A stretch of DNA of 64,000 nucleotides, from NCBI RefSeq assembly GCF_001514145.1, contig NZ_KQ948659.1, forward strand, positions 117,454 to 181,453, written 5' to 3'. This document shows, one piece after another, positions 42,763 through 51,589 of this stretch. The position numbers and the translations under genes were made by a program. The stretch comes from Streptomyces canus. GTDB taxonomy: Bacteria; Actinomycetota; Actinomycetes; Streptomycetales; Streptomycetaceae. The notes beneath the pieces are model-generated. The model saw only the letters and a list, made by a program, of their open reading frames with translations. It had not been told where the DNA came from and did not search any database. Within the stretch, counting starts at the first letter, position 1. Every line of letters starts with the position of its first letter.

Positions 42763-43551
42763 TCAGCCCCGCACTCCGCACAGGTGCAGCAGCGCGGCGA
42801 CCCCTCGATACGGATCCGTCCGCCCGGCCCGCTCCTCGCAGGCCAGCAGCGCCTCCACATCGGCCGGCGCCTCGGTCCCGTCCGACGCCGTGTCCGTGAA
42901 CACCCGCACGCCGTACCAGGCCTGGAGCGGTGCCCCGATGCCGGCGAGGGTCGCGGTCAGCGTGCTCAGCCGGTCGGCCCGCACATCGAGCCCCAGCCGG
43001 TTGCGGTACGCGGTGGTGTCGAAGGCGCCCAGCGCTCCGGCCCAGTCCCCGGCGAGCCCCGGCCGCATCGCCAGCGCGTCACCGTTGCGCACGAGCAACG
43101 ACAGCAGCCCGCCCGGTGCCAGCATCCGCGCCAGCCCCGCGAGAAGCGGATCCGGCTCCTCGACGTACATGAGCACACCGTGGCACAGCACCACGTCGAA
43201 GCTGCCCGGCAGGAAGTGCACCCCGGTGTCCCGGCCGTCGCCCTCGATGATCCGCATCCGCTCCCGGATGCCCTCGGGCTCGGCGGACAGGGCCTCCCGG
43301 GCCGCCGCGACCATCGTGGAGTCCTGTTCGAGCCCGGTCACCTGATGCCCGGCCCGGGCCAGCCGCAGCGCCTGGGTGCCCTGGCCCATGCCCACGTCGA
43401 GCACCCGCAGCCGCTGCCCGACGGGGTACCGCTGGACAATCTGCTCGTCGAGCTGCCGGGCCACCAGCTCCTGTCGTACGACATTCCGCAGCCCGCCCAG
43501 CTTGTTCAGCCAGGCATCCGCCGCGCCCCCGGAGAAAGACGTCGTACTCAG
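42763..43551 (-). CDS. Class I SAM-dependent methyltransferase
   Basis: The 262-residue protein has an intact SAM-binding motif I (LRVLDVGMGQGTQAL), the acidic loop GLEQDS, FDVVLCHGVLMYVEEPDPLLAG and LAPGGLLSLL. It resembles CmoA/UbiE-like small-molecule or tRNA methyltransferases; the substrate is unknown. No ATG, GTG or TTG is available near the expected N-terminus. The best candidate is CTG 43551, with GGAGAG upstream, giving LSTTSFSGGAADAW and overlapping the DUF3043 stop as CTGA. The gene is certain; the start codon is not. Confidence 0.85.
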   Translation of the reverse strand: MSTTSFSGGAADAWLNKLGGLRNVVRQELVARQLDEQIVQRYPVGQRLRVLDVGMGQGTQALRLARAGHQVTGLEQDSTMVAAAREALSAEPEGIRERMRIIEGDGRDTGVHFLPGSFDVVLCHGVLMYVEEPDPLLAGLARMLAPGGLLSLLVRNGDALAMRPGLAGDWAGALGAFDTTAYRNRLGLDVRADRLSTLTATLAGIGAPLQAWYGVRVFTDTASDGTEAPADVEALLACEERAGRTDPYRGVAALLHLCGVRG

Positions 43552-44150
43552 GGCCGCTCTCCGCGCTTGACCTGCGGCTTCGGCAGCCGGAGGCGACGCA
43601 TCTGGAGGGAGCGCATCAGGGCGTAGGCGACCGCGCCCTTGCGGTTCTGGTCCGGGAAGCGCTCGGCGAGCCGCTTCTTCAGACGGAAACCGGTGAGGAT
43701 GGAGTCGAGCACGATGAGCACGATCACGACGAGCCACAGCAGCAGCGCGATGCTCTGCAGCGCGCCCACCCGCACCAGGCTCAGCACGAGGATGACCACG
43801 GCCATCGGCAGGAAGAACTCCGCCACGTTGAACCGCGCGTCGATGGTGTCGCGGGCGAACTTGCGCACCGGGCCCTTGTCCCGCGCGGGCAGATACCGCT
43901 CGTCGCCGCCGGCCAGCGCCTGGCGCTGCCTCTCCAGCGCGCTGCGGCGCTCCTCGCGCTGGCGCTTGGCGGCGTCCTTGCGGGTCAACGACGTATTGGC
44001 GACGCTGCGGCGCTGGGACTGGGCCTCACTGCGCTTCGGCGTGGGCCGGCCCTTGGGGGCCTGCGGGTCGCGGGGCTGCTTGGAGTCGGTCAGCTGCGCC
44101 TTGTCGGCGACGGCGGCCTTCTCTTCCTTGGTGGCACGGCTACGGAACAC
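43548..44150 (-). CDS. DUF3043 membrane protein
   Basis: The 200-residue protein starts at GTG 44150 (VFRSRATKEEKAAV). It has a long charged N-terminus typical of DUF3043 (KQPRDPQAPKGRPTPKRSEAQ), then two close membrane spans (residues about 116-155: FFLPMAVVILVLSLVRVG and SIALLLWLVVIVLIVLDSIL) and a basic tail. Function unknown. It is translationally coupled to the methyltransferase (4-base overlap) and divergent from pspA, so a link to envelope stress is possible. An in-frame ATG at 44225 would add 25 residues. Confidence 0.88.
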   Translation of the reverse strand: MFRSRATKEEKAAVADKAQLTDSKQPRDPQAPKGRPTPKRSEAQSQRRSVANTSLTRKDAAKRQREERRSALERQRQALAGGDERYLPARDKGPVRKFARDTIDARFNVAEFFLPMAVVILVLSLVRVGALQSIALLLWLVVIVLIVLDSILTGFRLKKRLAERFPDQNRKGAVAYALMRSLQMRRLRLPKPQVKRGERP

Positions 44151-44431
44151 AAAACCCAAGGGTAAGGGGTGTCCGGGGTTGGACCCCAGCCCGGTGGGGA
44201 ACGATCCGGCAACACCAGTCGTCATGTAGGGGGACAGAGGGGACGTCCGGTGATCGGTTGCTCACCCTGAAGGTCACCTACTCCTTACGCCGGAGCAGGG
44301 GATTGGTCAGTCGTCCTTGGGGATGAGCGCATCCGTCCCGGAACAGTGCGTCAATGGATGCAGGGCCCGTACTGTGGGTTCTGTCGCAGAGCTGGAGCTG
44401 GAAGTCCGTCAGAAGGGGGCGCGCGAAGCCC

Positions 44432-45226
44432 ATGAGCGGTGTCATGAAGCGTATGGGGATGATCTTCCGCGCGAAGGCGAACAAGGCCCTTGACCGGGCC
44501 GAGGACCCGCGCGAAACCCTCGATTACTCGTATCAGAAGCAGCTGGAGCTGCTCCAGAAGGTGCGCCGGGGCGTGGCCGATGTGGCCACCTCCCGCAAGC
44601 GCCTGGAACTCCAGCTCAACCAGCTGCAGTCCCAGTCGGGCAAGCTGGAGGACCAGGGCCGCAAAGCCCTCGCACTGGGCCGTGAGGACCTGGCCCGCGA
44701 GGCGCTCTCGCGCCGGGCCGCTCTCCAGCAGCAGGTGACCGACCTCGAGACCCAGCACTCCACGCTCCAGGGCGAGGAGGAGAAGCTCACCCTTGCGGCC
44801 CAGCGCCTCCAGGCCAAGGTGGACGCCTTCCGCACCAAGAAGGAGACCATCAAGGCGACGTACACCGCGGCCCAGGCCCAGACCCGTATCGGTGAGGCGT
44901 TCTCCGGCATCTCCGAGGAGATGGGCGACGTCGGCCTGGCGATTCAGCGGGCCGAGGACAAGACGGCACAGCTCCAGGCCCGGGCCGGCGCGATCGACGA
45001 ACTGCTCGCCTCAGGCGTCCTGGACGACCAGTCCGGCATGCACAAGGACGACATCCAGGCCGAGCTGGACCGGCTCTCCGGTGGTACGGATGTAGAGCTG
45101 GAACTGCAGCGCATGAAGGCGGAGCTGGCGGGAGGCTCGTCGTCGCAGCAGGCCATCGAGGGCGGCACCGGCCAGTCGCAGTCCCAGCAGCAGCCGCAGG
45201 ACACCCCACGCTTCGACAAGCAGTAG
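44432..45226 (+). CDS. pspA: Phage shock protein A homologue (PspA/IM30)
   Basis: PspA is a coiled-coil ESCRT-III-like protein that polymerises on stressed membranes. The 264-residue product begins MSGVMKRMGMIFRAKANKALD, the amphipathic helix H0, followed by long heptad-rich helices (LDYSYQKQLELLQKVRRGVAD; QLNQLQSQSGKLEDQ; RLQAKVDAFRTKKETIKATYTAA) and a Ser/Gln-rich tail. AGAAGGGGG lies upstream. In S. coelicolor and S. lividans PspA protects against ethanol, salt and secretion stress. It is followed by pspAA and a NarL-type two-component system. Confidence 0.95.
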   Translation: MSGVMKRMGMIFRAKANKALDRAEDPRETLDYSYQKQLELLQKVRRGVADVATSRKRLELQLNQLQSQSGKLEDQGRKALALGREDLAREALSRRAALQQQVTDLETQHSTLQGEEEKLTLAAQRLQAKVDAFRTKKETIKATYTAAQAQTRIGEAFSGISEEMGDVGLAIQRAEDKTAQLQARAGAIDELLASGVLDDQSGMHKDDIQAELDRLSGGTDVELELQRMKAELAGGSSSQQAIEGGTGQSQSQQQPQDTPRFDKQ

Positions 45227-45248
45227 GGCCCACGCCGAGGAGGGCGAC

Positions 45249-45527
45249 ATGATCGTACGGATCATGGGGGAGGGGCAGGTGAGGCTGGCCGAGAGCCACC
45301 TCGCCGACCTGAACAAGCTGGACGACGAGCTGCTCACCGAGATGGAGAACGGCGACGGCCCGGGTTTCCGACGCACTCTCCAAGCCCTCCTCACCAGGGT
45401 CCGCGAACTGGGCGAGCCGCTCCCGGACGACTCCCTGGAACCCTCGGAACTGATCCTCCCGTCCCCGGACGCCACCCTGGAGGAGGTCCGGGACCTGCTC
45501 AGCGACGACGGCCTCATCCCGGGATGA
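45249..45527 (+). CDS. pspAA: PspA-associated protein PspAA
   Basis: The 92-residue acidic protein (MIVRIMGEGQVRLAESHLAD start; LNKLDDELLTEMENGD) is the conserved small partner of PspA in actinobacteria. It lies 22 bp downstream of pspA with GGAGGGCGAC before the ATG. It is thought to act with PspA; its exact role is unresolved. Confidence 0.88.
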   Translation: MIVRIMGEGQVRLAESHLADLNKLDDELLTEMENGDGPGFRRTLQALLTRVRELGEPLPDDSLEPSELILPSPDATLEEVRDLLSDDGLIPG

Positions 45528-45546
45528 CCGGGCGCACGGCGCGCTC

Positions 45547-45574
45547 CCGGGGACGACGGTCACCGCGTCCCCGG
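45547..45574 (+). terminator. Hairpin after pspAA
   Basis: CCGGGGACG (45547-45555) and CGTCCCCGG (45566-45574) form a perfect 9-bp stem with a 10-base loop, 20 bases past the pspAA stop and 69 bases before the histidine kinase start. It probably separates psp and kinase transcripts or attenuates read-through. Confidence 0.6.
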
Positions 45575-45642
45575 CCCGGCCACCCGGGACGTACAGGTAG
45601 CCTCCGTTCCGCCCCCGCCAGGGCACCCGTACCGTTGCGGAC

Positions 45643-46863
45643 GTGAGCACTCTCCAGCGCGCCAGACAGCAGCTCAAAGCGCACCCCCTGGCCCTGGACG
45701 CCGTCCTCGCGGCGGGCGTCCTCGCCTGCATGATGGCCGGCTCCTTCGTCGAGCCCCATGAGAAGGACGCCGTCAGCTGGAGCCTGCGCACCCCGGCCCC
45801 CCTCAGCCTCGTGCTCATGGTCCTCGCAGCTCTGGCCCTGGTCTTCCGCCGCCGGGCCCCGCTCACGGTCCTCGCCCTCACCGGCACCGCCTCCATCATC
45901 GAGTGCGTCACCGGCGATCCCCGGGCCCCGGTCGCCATGGCCGCCGTCATCGCCCTGTTCACGGTCGCCTCCACCACCGACCGCCCCACCACCTTGCGGG
46001 CCGGCCTGCTCACCATGACCGTGCTGACGGGCGCCGCGATGCTTGCCGGGCCGCTGCCCTGGTACGCCCAGGAGAACCTCGGCATCTTCGCCTGGACCGG
46101 GATCGGCGCCACCGCGGGCGACGCCGTCCGCAGCCGCCGCGCCTTCGTCCAGGCCATAAGAGAGCGCGCGGAGAAGGCCGAGCGCACCCGCGAGGAGGAG
46201 GCCCGCCGCCGCGTCGCCGAAGAACGCCTGCGTATCGCCCGCGACCTGCACGACGTCGTCGCCCACCACATCGCCCTGGTCAACGTCCAGGCCGGAGTCG
46301 CCGCGCACGTCATGGACAAGCGCCCCGACCAGGCCAAGGAAGCCCTCGCCCACGTCCGCGAGGCCAGCCGCTCCGCGCTCAACGAACTCCGCGCCACCGT
46401 CGGCCTGCTGAGACAGTCCGGCGACCCCGAGGCCCCCACCGAGCCCGCCCCCGGGCTCGCCCGCCTCGACGAACTCGTCGGCACCTTCCGCAGCGCGGGC
46501 CTCCATGTCGAGGTCGCCCGCGCCGACCACGGCACCACCCTCCCCGCCGCCGTCGACCTGGCCGCCTACCGGGTCATCCAGGAAGCCCTCACCAACGTCC
46601 AGAAGCACGCCGGCACGGAGGCCAAGGCCGAGGTCAGCGTCGTACGCGTCGGCCCCAACGTGGAGATCACCGTCCTCGACAACGGCGCCGGCGAGGACGA
46701 CGACCCCGACAGCGGCGGCGGCCACGGCCTCCTCGGCATGCGCGAGCGGGTCACCGCCCTGCGCGGCACCCTCACCACCGGTCCCCGCTACGGCGGCGGT
46801 TTCCGCGTCCATGCGATCCTGCCGGTCAAGACCCGCACCCCGGCCGCCGGCGGCGCCGTATGA
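45643..46863 (+). CDS. NarL-family sensor histidine kinase
   Basis: The 406-residue kinase starts at GTG. It has about four N-terminal membrane spans (18-36, 54-69, 73-115, 121-160), a coiled linker rich in Glu/Arg (165-195), a HisKA_3 dimerisation domain with phosphorylated His203 (RIARDLHDVVAHH) and an ATPase domain with N-box EALTNVQKHA and G-box GHGLLGMRERV. There is no large extracellular sensor, so it may sense within the membrane, like LiaS-type envelope-stress kinases. That reading fits its place beside pspA but is inference. Confidence 0.95.
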   Translation: MSTLQRARQQLKAHPLALDAVLAAGVLACMMAGSFVEPHEKDAVSWSLRTPAPLSLVLMVLAALALVFRRRAPLTVLALTGTASIIECVTGDPRAPVAMAAVIALFTVASTTDRPTTLRAGLLTMTVLTGAAMLAGPLPWYAQENLGIFAWTGIGATAGDAVRSRRAFVQAIRERAEKAERTREEEARRRVAEERLRIARDLHDVVAHHIALVNVQAGVAAHVMDKRPDQAKEALAHVREASRSALNELRATVGLLRQSGDPEAPTEPAPGLARLDELVGTFRSAGLHVEVARADHGTTLPAAVDLAAYRVIQEALTNVQKHAGTEAKAEVSVVRVGPNVEITVLDNGAGEDDDPDSGGGHGLLGMRERVTALRGTLTTGPRYGGGFRVHAILPVKTRTPAAGGAV

Positions 46864-46891
46864 CCCCCACCCCTGCCACGGGAGAGCCCGT

Positions 46892-47569
46892 ATGACGATC
46901 CGTGTCCTGCTCGCCGACGACCAGGCACTGCTGCGCAGCGCGTTCCGTGTGCTAGTCGACTCGGAGCCGGACATGGAGGTGGTCGGCGAGGCGTCCGACG
47001 GCGCCGAGGCGGTCCGGCTGACCAGGAAGGAGCGTGCCGACGTCGTCCTCATGGACATCCGGATGCCCGGCACGGACGGCCTCGCGGCCACCCGCATGAT
47101 CAGCGAGGACCCCAGCCTCGCCCATGTCCGCGTGGTCATCCTGACCACCTTCGAGGTCGACGACTACGTCGTGCAGTCCCTGCGGGCCGGTGCCTCCGGC
47201 TTCCTCGGCAAGGGCAGCGAACCCGAGGAACTCCTCAGCGCCATCCGGGTCGCGGCCGGCGGCGAGGCCCTGCTCTCCCCGGCCGCCACCAAGGGGCTGA
47301 TCGCCCGCTTCCTCGCCCAGGGCGACGCGGACGACAACGACCCGGTGCGCTCCGAACGCCTGGCCGCCCTCACCGTCCGCGAGCGCGAGGTCCTCGTCCA
47401 GGTCGCCGGTGGTCACTCCAACGACGAGATCGCCGAGCGCCTCGAGGTCAGCCCGCTCACCGTCAAGACCCACGTCAACCGGGCCATGGCCAAGCTGGGC
47501 GCCCGGGACCGGGCCCAGCTCGTGGTGATCGCGTACGAGTCGGGGCTGGTACGGCCGAGGGTGGACTGA
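46892..47569 (+). CDS. NarL/LuxR-family response regulator
   Basis: The 225-residue regulator has an intact receiver domain (Asp9-Asp10, phospho-acceptor Asp55 in VVLMDIRMPG) and a C-terminal LuxR helix-turn-helix (about 160-215: LTVREREVLVQVAGGHSNDEIA, key residues L, T, REREVL, G, N, EIA). ATG follows GGGAGAG, 28 bp after the kinase stop, so the two are co-transcribed. It is the likely regulator of envelope-stress genes, possibly pspA, by context. Confidence 0.95.
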   Translation: MTIRVLLADDQALLRSAFRVLVDSEPDMEVVGEASDGAEAVRLTRKERADVVLMDIRMPGTDGLAATRMISEDPSLAHVRVVILTTFEVDDYVVQSLRAGASGFLGKGSEPEELLSAIRVAAGGEALLSPAATKGLIARFLAQGDADDNDPVRSERLAALTVREREVLVQVAGGHSNDEIAERLEVSPLTVKTHVNRAMAKLGARDRAQLVVIAYESGLVRPRVD

Positions 47570-47695
47570 CCCGACGGGGGCCGTCGACGTGGGCCGCGAA
47601 AGAATCCCCGCGGTGATGTCGAGAACCCGTGCCCCGCTCCGTCCCCGTGGTGAGAGCGGCCAGAATGGGCCGCAACGGGACCGAGGAGAGACACC

Positions 47696-48118
47696 ATGGC
47701 CAAGTACCTGCTGCTGAAGCACTACCGCGGCGCTCCGGCTCCGGCCAACGACGTGCCCATGGAGCAGTGGACGCCTGAGGAGATCTCGGCGCACGTGCAG
47801 TACATGCGGGACTTCGCGGACCGGCTGGTGAAGACCGGGGAGTACGTCGACGGGCAGGCGCTCGCTCCCGAGGGGACGTGGGTGCGGTACGACGGCGAGG
47901 GGCGCCCGCCCGTCACCGACGGGCCGTTCGCCGAGACCAAGGACCTCATCGCCGGCTGGATGGTGATCGACGTCGACAGCTACGAGCGGGCCGTCGAGCT
48001 GGCCGGGGAGCTGTCGGCCGCCCCCGGGGCGGGCGGGAAGCCGATCCACGAGTGGCTGGAGCTGCGCCCGTTCTACGCGGCGTCACCCACCGACCCGGAG
48101 TGCCACCCCGGTGGATGA
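47696..48118 (+). CDS. YCII/DGPF-domain protein
   Basis: The 140-residue protein contains the DGPF motif (VTDGPFAETKDLIAGW) and the YCII-related fold, small dimeric alpha/beta-barrel proteins of unclear activity. GAGGAGA precedes the ATG. It overlaps the start of the ECF sigma factor by eight bases. The DGPF-ECF42 pairing is a known conserved arrangement, and in Streptomyces venezuelae ECF42 controls its DGPF gene. Confidence 0.93.
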   Translation: MAKYLLLKHYRGAPAPANDVPMEQWTPEEISAHVQYMRDFADRLVKTGEYVDGQALAPEGTWVRYDGEGRPPVTDGPFAETKDLIAGWMVIDVDSYERAVELAGELSAAPGAGGKPIHEWLELRPFYAASPTDPECHPGG

Positions 48119-49256
48119 GGTGCTGCTCAGAAGCCTCACGCCGAGCGTGCTCACCGTCCTCGTCCGCCGCGGCGCCGACTTCGCGGCGGCCGAGGACGCC
48201 GTCCAGGACGCGCTCGTCGAGGCCGTCCGGGTCTGGCCGGCCGACCCGCCGCGGGACGCGAAGGGCTGGCTGGTCACCGTGGCCTGGCGCAAGTTCCTCG
48301 ACGCGACCCGCTCGGACACCGCTCGCCGCCGCCGTGAGGACCGTATCGAGGAGGAACCGGCGCCCGGACCCGCGCCCGCCGTGGACGACACGCTCCAGCT
48401 CTACTTCCTGTGCGCCCACCCCTCGCTCACCCCGTCCTCCGCCGTCGCCCTCACCCTGCGCGCCGTCGGCGGACTCACCACCCGCCAGATCGCCCAGGCC
48501 TACCTCGTGCCCGAGGCGACCATGGCGCAGCGCATCAGCCGGGCCAAGCGGACCGTCTCCGGGGTCCGCTTCGACCAGCCCGGCGATGTGGCCACCGTGC
48601 TCCGCGTCCTCTACCTGGTCTTCAACGAGGGCTACTCCGGCGACGTCGACCTCGCCGCCGAGGCCATCCGGCTCACCCGGCAGCTCGCCACCGCCATCGA
48701 CCACCCCGAGGTCGCCGGGCTGCTCGCCCTCATGCTGCTCCACCACGCCCGCCGCGCCTCCCGCACCGCTCCCGACGGCGGTCTGGTGCCGCTCGCCGAA
48801 CAGGACCGCACCCGCTGGGACACCGTGGCGATCGCCGAGGGCGTCCGGATCCTGCAGGCCGCCCTCGCCCGCGACCGGCTGGGCGAGTTCCAGGCCCAGG
48901 CCGCGATCGCCGCCCTGCACGCCGACGCACCCACCGCCGGGGAGACCGACTGGGTGCAGATCGTCGAGTGGTACGACGAGCTCGCCCGCCTCACCGACAG
49001 CCCCGTCGTCCGCCTCAACCGCGCGGTCGCCGTGGGCGAGGCGGACGGCCCCCGCGCGGGCCTGGCCGCCCTGGCCGCGATCGAGGACTCGCTGCCCCGG
49101 CACACCGCGGTCGCCGCCTACCTCCACGAACGCGACGGCGACCTGACCACCGCGGCCCGTCTGTACGCGGAAGCCGCACACCGGGCACCCAACCTCGCCG
49201 AACGCGACTACCTGACCCGTCGGGCCGCCCGGCTCAACACCCGCCGCGAGCGCTGA
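48111..49256 (+). CDS. ECF42-type RNA polymerase sigma factor with C-terminal TPR-like extension
   Basis: The 381-residue sigma factor has region 2 (FAAAEDAVQDALVEAVRVWP, residues 24-43), region 4 (LTTRQIAQAYLVPEATMAQR) and a long C-terminal helical extension (about 175-381, with FNEGYSGD and RLNRAVAVGE) characteristic of ECF group 42. There is no anti-sigma gene. In this group the C-terminal extension is thought to control activity. GTG 48111 overlaps the upstream DGPF gene, implying translational coupling. Confidence 0.94.
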   Translation: MDEVLLRSLTPSVLTVLVRRGADFAAAEDAVQDALVEAVRVWPADPPRDAKGWLVTVAWRKFLDATRSDTARRRREDRIEEEPAPGPAPAVDDTLQLYFLCAHPSLTPSSAVALTLRAVGGLTTRQIAQAYLVPEATMAQRISRAKRTVSGVRFDQPGDVATVLRVLYLVFNEGYSGDVDLAAEAIRLTRQLATAIDHPEVAGLLALMLLHHARRASRTAPDGGLVPLAEQDRTRWDTVAIAEGVRILQAALARDRLGEFQAQAAIAALHADAPTAGETDWVQIVEWYDELARLTDSPVVRLNRAVAVGEADGPRAGLAALAAIEDSLPRHTAVAAYLHERDGDLTTAARLYAEAAHRAPNLAERDYLTRRAARLNTRRER

Positions 49257-49336
49257 TGTCCACAGGGGGCGAAGCCCGTCCCTTGGTTTACATATGCTGG
49301 CCCTCGAACTGCCGTACACGGGAGAGGGATTCGGGC

Positions 49337-51571
49337 GTGCCACTGCACAAGGACGACCCGAAGTCGGTCGGCGGGTACAGACTGGTCGACCGGCTCGGCA
49401 CCGGTGGCATGGGCATCGTCTACCGGGGCAGGGCGCGCTCCGGGCGCGAGGTCGCGGTGAAGGTCGTGCACGCCCAGTACGCCGAGGACAAGGTCTTCCG
49501 CGCCCGCTTCCGTCAGGAGATCGAGTCCGTCCGCAAGGTGAGCGGCGCCTTCACCGCCCCGGTCGTGGACGCGGACCCCGAGGCGGTACGGCCCTGGATG
49601 GCCACCCAGTACGTACCCGGCCGCTCCCTCGCCGACCGGATCCGCGAGCGGGGCGCGCTGAAGGACACCGAACTGCGGCAGCTGGCCCTCGGGCTGGTGG
49701 AGGCGCTGCGGGACATCCACCGGGCCGGGGTCGTGCACCGAGACCTCAAGCCGGCCAACGTGCTGCTGGCCCCGGACGGGCCCCGGGTCATCGACTTCGG
49801 CATCTCCCGCGCGGCCGAGAACCACAACACCCTCACCGAGACCGGGCAGATGATCGGCACCCCGCCCTTCATGTCCCCGGAGCAGTTCACCGACGCCCGC
49901 ACGGTCGGCCCCGCCTCCGACGTCTTCTCACTCGGCGCGCTGCTGGTGTTCTCGGCGACCGGACGCGGGCCGTTCGACGCCGACAGCCCCTATCTGACGG
50001 CCTTCCGGGTCGTCCACGAGTCCCCCGTCCTCGACGGCGTGGCCCAGCCGCTGCGCGCGATCCTGGAGCGCTGTCTGACCAAGGAGGCCGCGGACCGCCC
50101 CGAACTCGACGCGCTGGCGAAGGAGTTCGCGGACGTCCTGCCCGAGGCGGACCGCACGGCACCGGACACCGTGACGCTCCGCCGGGACGCTCTGCGCCGC
50201 GTCGAGGAGACGTACGCCGAGGCCGCGCCGGCGGCGCTCACCCGCACCGGGCGGGTCCGCCGGATCCGCCGCCCCCTGCTCGCCGTGACCGGTACCGTCT
50301 GCGCGCTGGCCCTGGGCGTGCTCGGGTACATCCGGTTCGGGCCGGGATTCGGGGACGGTCCGCAGGTGGCGGGCGCCTCCTCGTCCGCGGACTCCCGCTG
50401 GGCGGCCGTGCCGTCCGGCTGGCAGCCCTGGCAGACGACGGTGCACGAGACGGCGGCCCGGGGCGAGGTCCAAGCGCTGGGAAAGGACCGCGGATCCCCG
50501 GGCGACGCCACCTGCCGGAGGTACCAGGACGCGGTCTACTGCGCGGGCAACGACATCCTTCCGGTGCGCCTGGACGGCCGTACGGGAAAGACCGTCTGGC
50601 GCTCCTCGCTCGCGTCCGCCGACTCCGGCGAGACCGGGCTGAACGAATTCACGCTTCTCGGCGTACGCGACGGCGCGGTGATCGTCCGGCAGGTCGTCTA
50701 CCCGGACGACGGCGGGGACGGCACGGTCACCGCCGTCGCCCTCGACACGGACAGCGGCGAGCGGCTGTGGTCCCGCAAGGTGAACGACACCAGCGTCGAC
50801 CTGGCCGTGTCCGGCGACCTCGTCCTGACCACCGACCCGAGCGGCCGACTGGTGACGGCCCGCGATCCGCGCACCGGCGACGACCGCTGGACCGCACAGA
50901 TGCCCGCCGGCAACTACTGCATGTTCCCGACGGCCGGCTCCGCCCTGTACGCGCAATGCTTTCCGGGTGACGAGACGCGGGCCGCCGCGGTCCTGGAGCT
51001 GAACCGGACCGACGGCTCGGTCGTCCGGCGCCTGAAGACGCCGTACCAGAGCGGCCTGCTCGGTGTCGCCGACGGCCGGCTGGCTTTCGTGATCGGGGGC
51101 AGCACGGGCCCGGCGCGTCCCGAGGACCTGACGTTCGGCAAGATCCTGCTGGTCGACCCGGACACCGGCGCCGGCACCACGACGAAGCTGGCGAAGGACT
51201 ACGAGGGCTCGGTGACCCTGGCCGCCGACACCCTGTGGATCACCGGGGCCAACGGCCAGGTGACCGCCGTGTCCCCGCTGACCGGCAGACAGCTGTGGCA
51301 GACCCGGACCGGTGCCGAGGGCTCGGGCCAGCCCGTGTACGACGCCCGCACCGGCACGCTGTACCTCGTCAGCACCAGCGGCCGGGTCGCGGCCCTGGAC
51401 GCCCGCAAGGGCACCCTGCTGTGGGAGACGGGCGCGCACGCCGAGCAGCTCGCGAGCGGTGACGTGATCAAGTCCGAGGTGCTGCCGTACGGTGGCGCGC
51501 TGATCGCGAGCACCCCGGACGGCACCGTCTTCAGCCTCGACCCGGCCCACCCCGAGCGGAACCCGGGGTGA
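49337..51571 (+). CDS. Membrane Ser/Thr protein kinase with extracellular PQQ-like beta-propeller
   Basis: The 744-residue protein has a Hanks-type kinase (residues about 13-270): GTGGMG loop at 21-26, catalytic Lys42, HRDLKPAN at 134-141, DFG at 153-155 and GTPPFMSPEQ. A single membrane span follows at about 312-333, then an external domain of PQQ/WD-like blades (about 395-740, repeats such as LDGRTGKTVW, LDTDSGERLW, ARDPRTGDDRW and LDARKGTLLW). The external propeller should be the sensor. GTG 49337 follows GGGAGAGGGA. Ligand and substrates unknown; it is convergent with nadA by 18 bp. Confidence 0.94.
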   Translation: MPLHKDDPKSVGGYRLVDRLGTGGMGIVYRGRARSGREVAVKVVHAQYAEDKVFRARFRQEIESVRKVSGAFTAPVVDADPEAVRPWMATQYVPGRSLADRIRERGALKDTELRQLALGLVEALRDIHRAGVVHRDLKPANVLLAPDGPRVIDFGISRAAENHNTLTETGQMIGTPPFMSPEQFTDARTVGPASDVFSLGALLVFSATGRGPFDADSPYLTAFRVVHESPVLDGVAQPLRAILERCLTKEAADRPELDALAKEFADVLPEADRTAPDTVTLRRDALRRVEETYAEAAPAALTRTGRVRRIRRPLLAVTGTVCALALGVLGYIRFGPGFGDGPQVAGASSSADSRWAAVPSGWQPWQTTVHETAARGEVQALGKDRGSPGDATCRRYQDAVYCAGNDILPVRLDGRTGKTVWRSSLASADSGETGLNEFTLLGVRDGAVIVRQVVYPDDGGDGTVTAVALDTDSGERLWSRKVNDTSVDLAVSGDLVLTTDPSGRLVTARDPRTGDDRWTAQMPAGNYCMFPTAGSALYAQCFPGDETRAAAVLELNRTDGSVVRRLKTPYQSGLLGVADGRLAFVIGGSTGPARPEDLTFGKILLVDPDTGAGTTTKLAKDYEGSVTLAADTLWITGANGQVTAVSPLTGRQLWQTRTGAEGSGQPVYDARTGTLYLVSTSGRVAALDARKGTLLWETGAHAEQLASGDVIKSEVLPYGGALIASTPDGTVFSLDPAHPERNPG

Positions 51572-51589
51572 GCCCGCGGGGGCAGGGGA

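Noticed and set aside
44151..44431. Possible small gene in the DUF3043/pspA divergent region
   Set aside because: No frame with a ribosome site and normal codon bias. Treated as a promoter region; I could not identify a specific sigma-factor or regulator site.
45514..47148. 544-codon lower-strand frame opposite the two-component system
   Set aside because: Shadow of well-supported kinase and regulator genes.
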